A DNA stretch of 64,000 nucleotides. It comes from Takakia lepidozioides. Lineage: Eukaryota; Streptophyta; Takakiopsida; Takakiales; Takakiaceae. The notes below the pieces were generated by a model. The model made no database searches, was not told the DNA's origin, and saw only the letters and a list, made by a program, of their open reading frames with translations. The stretch spans positions 33,806,042 through 33,870,041 of the forward strand of contig CM060734.1 in the NCBI GenBank assembly GCA_030704615.1, read 5' to 3'. This document shows, one piece after another, positions 57,401 through 64,000 of the stretch. The translations under genes were made by a program, and so were the position numbers. Each line of letters begins with the position of its first letter. Within the stretch, counting starts at the first letter, position 1.

Positions 57401-57539
57401 AAGTAGGGCTTCCTTAATAGAAAGTAGTAGCCCAATGAAGCATTCATTTGTGCTAGCTCCAAATCGTCTTCTGTGATTGTGATAAAAGCTTATTTCAACT
57501 TCGCCAATTGCAAATTGGCGGTGGTTCTGCCTAGAGAAG
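54497..57539. other. Region without a recognised gene
   Basis: Open frames on the minus strand at 54849-55052, 55963-56484, 56205-56576 and 56824-57045 show no family I know. The last has two Cys pairs (CKCKEV, CRECREI) that could be a zinc ribbon. DNA at about 54860-55500 has LTR or leader-like character (GAGTACCCGACGTCTCCACC, GTGTCAGGGTGCCGTC), but I found no second copy to prove an LTR. Confidence 0.35.
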
Positions 57540-58094
57540 ACTCACACTGGCGCAGGGATTGCACTGCCGTAATGCATCTCCAGTAAGGTAGCATTTTCTG
57601 AAGTGAGGCTTAATGGCAGCACCCATTACTTCAACAAATTTGATGGCGTCAACGTTCCAACGAAGAACACTCAACGCCATTCTTTCCATAACATGGTATC
57701 CTGTCTTGGCCAGATATGATGAATAATTTTAGAAGACATGCACAACTCCTGTAGTGCTGCGGCTGCAGTCGTCGATGACCCTGAAGGTTCCGTCCCAGGA
57801 TCGACCACGGGAGAGGTGATCATTAATTCTTGCGCGCTGTCTCTGAAGGCATCCATGCGGTCCGCGTTCCGAGTTATCGTTTTCTCCTTCGTCCACAGGA
57901 GATGCCGGAACATCAGTGCTAATTTCAATCACGAATACAGGGGGGCCATGGAAGGCGGGCACATTGAACAGCAACGCATCCAGACCTGCTTCTGTGGCCA
58001 CACATGCTTGTTTAACAAACTCTGCTAGCTCTTGCACCAGCGCAGCTATGGTGGGGACATCGTTGGGCTTTGCAAGTCTGACGATGGCTGCCAT
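57540..58094 (-). pseudogene. NATA-type GNAT acetyltransferase, intronless and internally deleted
   Basis: Starts ATG at 58094: MAAIVRLAKPNDVPTIAALV, ELAEFVKQACVATEAGLDALLF, FHGPPVFVIEIS. This is the N-terminal half of plant NATA1/NATA2-like GNAT proteins (amine/ornithine acetyltransferases). After VVHVF a TAA (57729-57731) interrupts it, then NYSSYLAKTGYHV, LRWNVDAIKFVEVMGAAIKP and RKCYLTGDALRQ follow in the same frame. About 30 residues between GYHV and LRWNVDA are missing. They include motif A, the R/Q-x-x-G-x-G/A acetyl-CoA pyrophosphate loop, so the protein could not bind its cofactor. The start lies 185 bp from the divergent trigger-factor gene. Confidence 0.75.
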
Positions 58095-58278
58095 CGCGAG
58101 CGAGCTCTACTACACTCTCTCCTTCGCCGTTGTCCAGTCGACACTGGAAGCTGGATAGAGTTGGCGAGGGCCAAGTGGCAACACTGCAAGAGCGCCACCT
58201 GTTCTAAAAGGGTGACACCTTCTTCTCTCTCCCTCGCTTCCTCCTTCCTTCTCGCTGCCGTGACGGAGGGTAGAAGCT
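58095..58278. promoter_or_regulatory. Short divergent intergenic region (185 bp), possible shared promoter
   Basis: Lies between the start codons of the NATA-like pseudogene (-) and the plastid trigger-factor gene (+). Pyrimidine-rich TTCTCTCTCCCTCGCTTCCTCCTTCC at 58210-58250 suits a plant 5' leader. No TATA box was recognised; the promoter role is inferred from position only. Confidence 0.35.
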
Positions 58279-61200
58279 ATGGCAACGGTGGTGGCTCTGT
58301 CCCCTCCTGCAACACTGTCTCTCAATAGCGCAGCCCGCCGTGGTCATCCAGTGGCAGTGTCTCAATACTCTACATCTCCTCAGCCTTCTTCGTTCGGCTC
58401 TCAGAACTTAAGTATTAAGGTGATTACTATTGTTTTTTTCCTTCGTGTACACCTCTGTAGTGTAGGATCTCAATGCAGCTGTGGCCATGTTTTAGTTGTG
58501 TTACATCGTCATTTTATACTGCTGCATGATTGCTATTTGCAAGTTGGATAACGAATAGGGCGGGTTCAGTCAAGAGCTGGACAGATGGACCCCGCCTAAG
58601 ATTCGTTAACCACTGACTCTCAAATTATATCGATGATTTCATATTGAACATGCAGAATTGGGGAAGGTTTCAGAGTTATTCTGCGCATGGATCGTTTCTC
58701 GTCCTCCAGAAGCGCAAGCCTTGGGAAGATAGGAGGGGGATGGGGGCGCGGGCAAGCGCAGTCGCGCTTAAGGAAGGAGCAGGCAGTGCGCCAGGCCTTG
58801 AAGTGGTGGAAAGTGCTGAACCTAATTCTAGAGTATGTTCTCTGTGCATTTTTTCCTTTGCGAAGAGAAGAGCAGTTCCCTCTGTACCAACTTACAGATC
58901 AGTGACCAGAGCAGCCTTCTCAGTGCATTCAAACCATAGGACAGTGGTGGAGCTCTGAATGTCTGTGTGCGTGTGTCTCTCTCTCTTTACAGTTTTGGGT
59001 CTTAGCTGAATTTGGAAACAATCGGTAGCAGTGATCTGTATCAGAACTTAAGAAAAAAAAAGGACTTAGCAGCGCTGTACAGTCCTTAATAATAGTTATT
59101 CCCAGTGTTGTATACCCGCCGCAATCCAACCCTACATATATACCGCACCAACCATCTATGTTAAATTTGTGTATTTCTGTAGAAAATGGGAAAACTCTAG
59201 AGAGTTATTGCTTGAAACACACAGGATGTGGTGCACTGAAGGAGCATGTTCATTCCGACTCTCACAGATCTGCATGTCTGGACCCCATTGGTTTTTTGTG
59301 CGGCAATAGAGATATTCCTTTCACCTAACATGTTGAGGGTTGGGTTTGATTCAAACAGATACGACTAAACATCAGAGTACCTCCAAATGTATGCAAAGAT
59401 AGCTATGACCAAGTCTTGAAAGAGTTCAGCAAGAAAGCCAAGGTGGGCCCTCTGGAAATCTCACAATAAGTGTTGTTCTCCTACCTATAATGAAATGCTG
59501 GTTGTCCTTTGGTGCTGTGCTACTGTCTGTATTTCATCATTTCGAGGCTTATCTTCCCAGAACATTACTGTAGCAGAAAGGAACATACATACTTATGGTG
59601 GTCACCTCTTTAGAATAAAAAATGGAGTTGAAAGTGGGACACACTCTCTGAGCAACTCTTCTTACAGGAGAGATGTAAACAGGGACCCTTAAAACCCTCA
59701 ACCTTGTTCAGCTGCTGTGGAGTTCTGGTTCTCAAAATCGCTCCTACAACTTTCTACATCTTCGTGGTTTGTGATGCAAAATGCTATGGTACTGATGACA
59801 CTGTTTTGCAAGTGATAAAGATACCAGGGTTTCGACCAGGCAAGGCTGTGCCGGAGTCAGTGTTGGTGAACTATATTGGCCCAGAGCAAGTGCGTGCTTC
59901 AGCTGTGGAAGCTGTTTTGAAGCGCACTCTCCCTGAAGCCATGTCCTCTGTGAGTTCACTGTCCTGTCTTTCACTATTTGATATGAAAGAAATGGTCTCT
60001 CTCTCAGAGACAACTGTTTTTACCAGAGTTTGCATGCTGGAGGAGCAACATGGCAATGATGATTGTGTGTTGGGGCGCTGTCAGGGGGAGGGTTCAAGAA
60101 AATGGGGTGGGGGGGGTAGGAGGGGACATTAGAGAAAAGCAGAATGGGGACCATAACCGTTGGTGAAGGCTTTGGTCCAGTCATCAGACTTTACCTTTGT
60201 AAACAGACTCGATTGTGGCCTTCCAGCTTTCCTTCCTGAAGCTCTTCACGATATAGTCATTTTGAGGCAAACTAAACAACGTTATTTAGACAGAAGGGGT
60301 TCAGAGGATTTAGCATGGTCTTGAGGCTTTTCACCCTGAGCAACAGAGGGTAATGTGAGTTGAAACGAAATTGCATTTTATGAACTTTGAAGTGACATGG
60401 TGGCAGGTAGCTGGAAGAGCATTGAAGGAAACAGAGCACATACTGACTAAGTTTGACGAGCTGCAGGCCTCATTCTCACCGTCCTCGTCCCTTAGGTACC
60501 TTCTTGGTCCCATGTGATATATGAGGCTGACCTTCAGTTGGGGCCTGCTGTCTAACCATCTCCAACAAATTTACCAGCGATCTATGGAAATCTTATTGTG
60601 AAAATTTGCCTGTTACTGAAATTTATGGTGGGGTAGCTACGACGTTGCAGTGGATGTGGCACCAGAAGTGAAATGGTCGCCGGAAGGTGCGTACCGGAAT
60701 CTCCATGTAACAGTCAATGTCGATGACGACTCCACCGTACAAAGAGCAGCTGATGCGGAGCTGCAATCCCGGTGGAAAGACCTTGGCTCTTTGCAGGTTG
60801 TCACTGGCCGAGGTATTCAGGTAATCACTGCTGTGCACCCAAATGTCACTTTTCTGCTTGAGATCTGCCAGTAAAGTAATCTTGCTGAAGACAGGTCATT
60901 GACTGCTAGAGACTATTGCAGTTCCACCATACAGATTGTCAGACAAGTGGAGGGGCTGAGATTGAGGGGCATATGGCTTAGTTATGGCCTCTGGACACAT
61001 TACAGTGTATGAGCCTCTCTTGCGCTTTGTTTGGTCAAAGCATAACTCTCTCGGAGAATCAGCCTCCTTATGTTTCTCTTCTCTCTTGATCCTGTTTGAT
61101 ACCTTTTGGAACGTGCCGTCCTTAACGTTCATGCGGTGCTTAGATGGCGGATGTGGCAATTGTTGACATCTCTGCCACACGTATCAATGAGGATGGCACA

Positions 61201-63811
61201 CCTGGTGACGAGATCCTCTCCTGCAATCAAAAAGGTAGATAAGGTCTTCTCCAATTTAAATACTGGGAGATATCTCCTCTTTGCATTCGTGTTCTTTTTT
61301 CTGGAGGCTCATTTCTTGTTTCCAAGATGTGTTAAGAAGACTCAGAGAGAGATATTTGGATCACCTAATTGGTGTTGTTGGACTTCTGTAGGTTTTCAGT
61401 TGGATACAGAGGAAGGAGCCAGCTTCTTGCCTGGGTTTGTGGAGGCATTACTTGGTTTAGAAAAAGGCGAGAAGCGGTCATTTGACCTCACATTCCCACA
61501 AACATGGCAGCAGGAAGCCCTTCGAGGGGCGCTTTCACGTAAGCTGCGCGTTTTGTCTTACACGTTTTCTTGTTGCTATATCGATCGGAGGATTCCGCCC
61601 AGTCCAAAGCAGAGAAAGATGTACTTATCATACTCTGCTTGCTGTAGCCCTGGTGTCATGGTCCTTTTCCCAGTTTGGATAGATCAGGAAAGGGCAGAGG
61701 GAGACGAGTGTGGTTTAATGGTGCTAAAACCTTGCTCTGCAGTAGTGGTCGTTGGTCCCTGCAGACATTGGGTGTGATGTACCTTTGAGCTTTATTGATT
61801 GTGATATAAAGGTCAGCAACCTGCTTTAGGTTTGAACTTCAGACTAGTGTCCCAGAGTGGGGAGGGCTCTTTTGGTAGTTGTTAAGCCAATTATCATCAA
61901 GGGCAGGTGGGAGGGGAACATGTACAACTTCTGGTGAGGAGCCTTACCTTTGACTGGCTGCGACTTTCCGTCTGGTTTATGAGTGGGTATTACTGCGGCA
62001 GGCTGAGGGCAAAGAGCTTTTTATAAGATTGCTACCTGAACTGGAGGACTCCATCGCCCCTCAGCTTCTCGAGAACTGCACCACCATAACGGAGGTTAGT
62101 TTGTTTGTGCAGGGTCTTGTTACACTGTATTGGATTTACTTAGCTCATCATTCCTTGATTTTTGGGATCAGACACTAATCTTTCGTTCCATTCCAAACAT
62201 TCAGCAATTAGCAGAGGATCATCACGCTTCTGTCTTTTGAACAAGACAGATTTATCATTATTAAGTTTTGTTTTTGAGTGCCCGCCCATGTTTGAACAGG
62301 TGAAAGAGGCATTTCTGAAGAAGCACGCTGAGCAGGCTGAGAAGGACAAAAAACAAGCCGTCCAATTTGCCATCATCCAGGAGCTTTCTAAGGTCTTTCT
62401 CTCCTCCCTGTAAATGATTCCTTTGTTGTCAAAATTCCTCGTTTCACAGGACAGGCATGGTTGATCCATCGCATCTTCCCCCTCTGACTAATACATGTGC
62501 TATGGAAGGTCTGAGAGGTGATGTGATCCTCCTGTGTCTGGCATGGTAACCAGGTGGCAGTAGTTGATGTGCCCAACTCACTGCTGGAGGATCAAGGACG
62601 GCAAATGTATGCTGCAAAGCTCATAGAGCTTCAGGTATCCACTTTTACCCCCTTAGTGTCGATCTTGTAAAATGATTCGCAACTCTGTCACAGGTTTCAG
62701 AAGGTCATTATAATTCCATGTCTGGTGCCACTCAAAGATACTTCGGATTTCACACGCATTAAATCTGGAAATTTCAAAGAGCTCATGAAAGATGTCGCAT
62801 AACGACAGCATTTTGACTCTTTATGGAGCCTTATTTGTTGGAATTTTCCCTCATAACCAGTTGATCTATACATTGGCAGGCAGGCATGAAGCTAAGCAAG
62901 GAGCAAGTGGTCTCATTGTCAAGTCAAGAGATGGTGAGAAATTTCCTTCTTTCACAAAAAGAAAGGATTTCCGATTCTGTGAAACAGACGCTCGCGGTGG
63001 CAGAAATTTCCAAGCTTGAAAACCTCAAGGTTGGCTCTCTCTACTCTTGTTTGTAATCGAGTTATTAACGAAACAGATGCTGGCAGTCGCAGAAATATTC
63101 AAGCTTGAAACTTCAAGGTTGGCTTTGCTGTTATGTTAATGTGTTTTTGGGCACCTTTTCCCACCACGGAAGAGGACAAGGCAGCATGTTTCTCAAATCT
63201 GCTAGGTCTGTAGAGGTTGAAGCTGCCACCCACTGCAAGTGATATGCTTTGTTTAAGTTGTGTTTTTACATGTTCTCCACATTTCTAGCTGGTTGCTAAT
63301 GCCTGAAAGCAGACATGCATGACAATCGGAAGATTTACTGAGGACCAAACCACAGGATCTCATTTGTGTTACCCCTTCCTACTAAATTTGAAGCTAGATT
63401 GTATCCATAAGGTGTATTTCTTACAATTGTCTCTGTGCAAATAGTATTCGGAAGAGGAGCTGAATGCAGAAGTTGAGAGTGCAATTGCTGAATTCAAGCG
63501 TTATAACCAAGCCTATGATGAACAACGAGTCAAGGAGCAGGTATTCACCCACTGCCCCTGCTGGATTCTATCAGACCTGCCGGATCTGTGCGTTAGAGCT
63601 GAGCCCAGTAATATATTTAGGCTTTGATTCAAGGGGTGGAGCAGAGCCCAAACTCCTTCTGGGTCATGATACATTCATGTAGTAATCGTACAGGAGACCA
63701 ATATTGATTTATAGTGTGTAATGCTTGCAGGCACAGGAGTTGCTGGAAGGGTCAAAAGTATTGGAGTGGCTTACTCAGCATGCACAAATTAACTACGTGA
63801 TCAAGCAATGA
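58279..63811 (+). CDS. TIG1: Plastid trigger-factor-type chaperone (TIG), 14 exons
   Basis: Exons: 58279-58419 (ATG; serine-rich plastid transit peptide), 58656-58832, 59359-59442, 59821-59949, 60407-60495, 60637-60820, 61144-61234, 61392-61538, 62002-62094, 62300-62392, 62554-62634, 62880-63029, 63445-63540 and 63731-63811 (TGA). Every border is GT/AG. Domains: ribosome-binding domain with the signature GFRPGKAVP (exon 4; trigger-factor G-F-R-x-x-K-x-P), PPIase-like domain (exons 6-8, LPGFVEALLGLEKGEKRSF), and C-terminal arms (LLEDQGRQMYAAKLIELQ, EVESAIAEFKRYNQAYDEQRVKEQ) ending LEWLTQHAQINYV. Total about 545 residues, the usual length of plant TIG1. Known role: binds nascent chains at plastid ribosomes. 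Phase agrees at every junction except exon 8/9, where one base is carried and the next exon starts at phase 0. A micro-exon or alternative border near 61540-62001 is likely. Confidence 0.9.
63063..63125 (+). repeat. Decayed tandem duplicate of the end of TIG exon 12 within the intron
   Basis: ACAGATGCTGGCAGTCGCAG, then AAATATTCAAGCTTGAAACTTCAAGGTTGGCT, mirrors 62982-63034 (exon 12 tail plus donor) with scattered mismatches and a 3-base loss. It lies about 85 bp downstream, inside intron 12, and still carries a GT donor-like end. Confidence 0.8.
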
Positions 63812-64000
63812 TAGGGAAGCCACATATCTATTTGAAGATGTAGGTTGATACTTCATACTCTCAGGTTGAAGCCTGAACTCATGTTTGAATAGTTCACACA
63901 TTTTTTCAGTTTAGAAGTTAGAGCCTTTGGAAATCTGAGGAGTAGAAATGCCTGTAGATGGAGACATGGGAGTTAGAGGAGAGCTAGGACAGATGTGGTA

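Overview
ORGANISM. This is plant nuclear DNA. It holds spliced genes with GT-AG introns for a plastid trigger-factor-type chaperone, a SLAC1-type anion channel, an ABCB half-transporter, a NATA-type acetyltransferase, an enoyl-CoA hydratase/isomerase, a SERK receptor kinase and a lone tripeptidyl-peptidase II exon. It also holds PLS-type pentatricopeptide (PPR) repeats, Ty3/Gypsy elements, MULE, hAT and CACTA DNA transposons, and AT-rich intergenic DNA. I cannot name the species. A land plant is most likely, and the element types make a non-seed lineage plausible. LAYOUT. (1) 0.1-5.3 kb: a MULE-like transposase gene (four exons, SWIM zinc finger) convergent with a Ulp1/C48 cysteine protease gene, as in Kaonashi-type MULEs. 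(2) 5.3-15.1 kb: a Ty3/Gypsy element that carries a DNMT3-like cytosine-5 DNA methyltransferase between protease and reverse transcriptase. Its protease codons are split by a complete 6,578-bp CACTA transposon (5508-12085, matching termini, 3-bp TAT target duplication) filled with a degenerate, partly tandem-duplicated PPR gene. (3) 16.1-19.7 kb (+) and 36.2-38.3 kb (-): two complementary halves of one chromovirus family. They break at the same reverse-transcriptase motif, as expected if a ~20-kb inversion bisected one element. (4) 22.1-25.1 kb (-): exons of an enoyl-CoA hydratase/isomerase. (5) 28-35 kb: SINE-like pieces, an unrecognised 287-codon frame, tandem repeats and a palindromic ~50-bp satellite. 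(6) 39-43 kb: TPP2 and SERK gene debris, and an 866-bp non-autonomous hAT element with an 8-bp target duplication. (7) 43.5-50.7 kb (-): a third Ty3/Gypsy element (gag-protease-RT-RNase H, no integrase) whose gag is split by a 2.7-kb MULE-like insertion (9-11-bp target duplication) carrying its own SWIM-domain gene. (8) 51.8-63.8 kb: host genes - SLAC1-type channel (-), ABCB-type nucleotide-binding-domain exons (+), a broken NATA-like acetyltransferase (-), and the well-preserved 14-exon plastid trigger-factor gene (+). HOW IT FITS TOGETHER. The window is mostly nested and decayed transposable elements beside one gene-bearing end. Only the trigger-factor gene looks essentially intact, and the SLAC1-type gene is largely preserved. 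Three insertion events can be read at base level from target-site duplications, and one inversion can be inferred. The observation most worth following is the retrotransposon-borne DNA methyltransferase, which is itself silenced by a stop and by the CACTA insertion.
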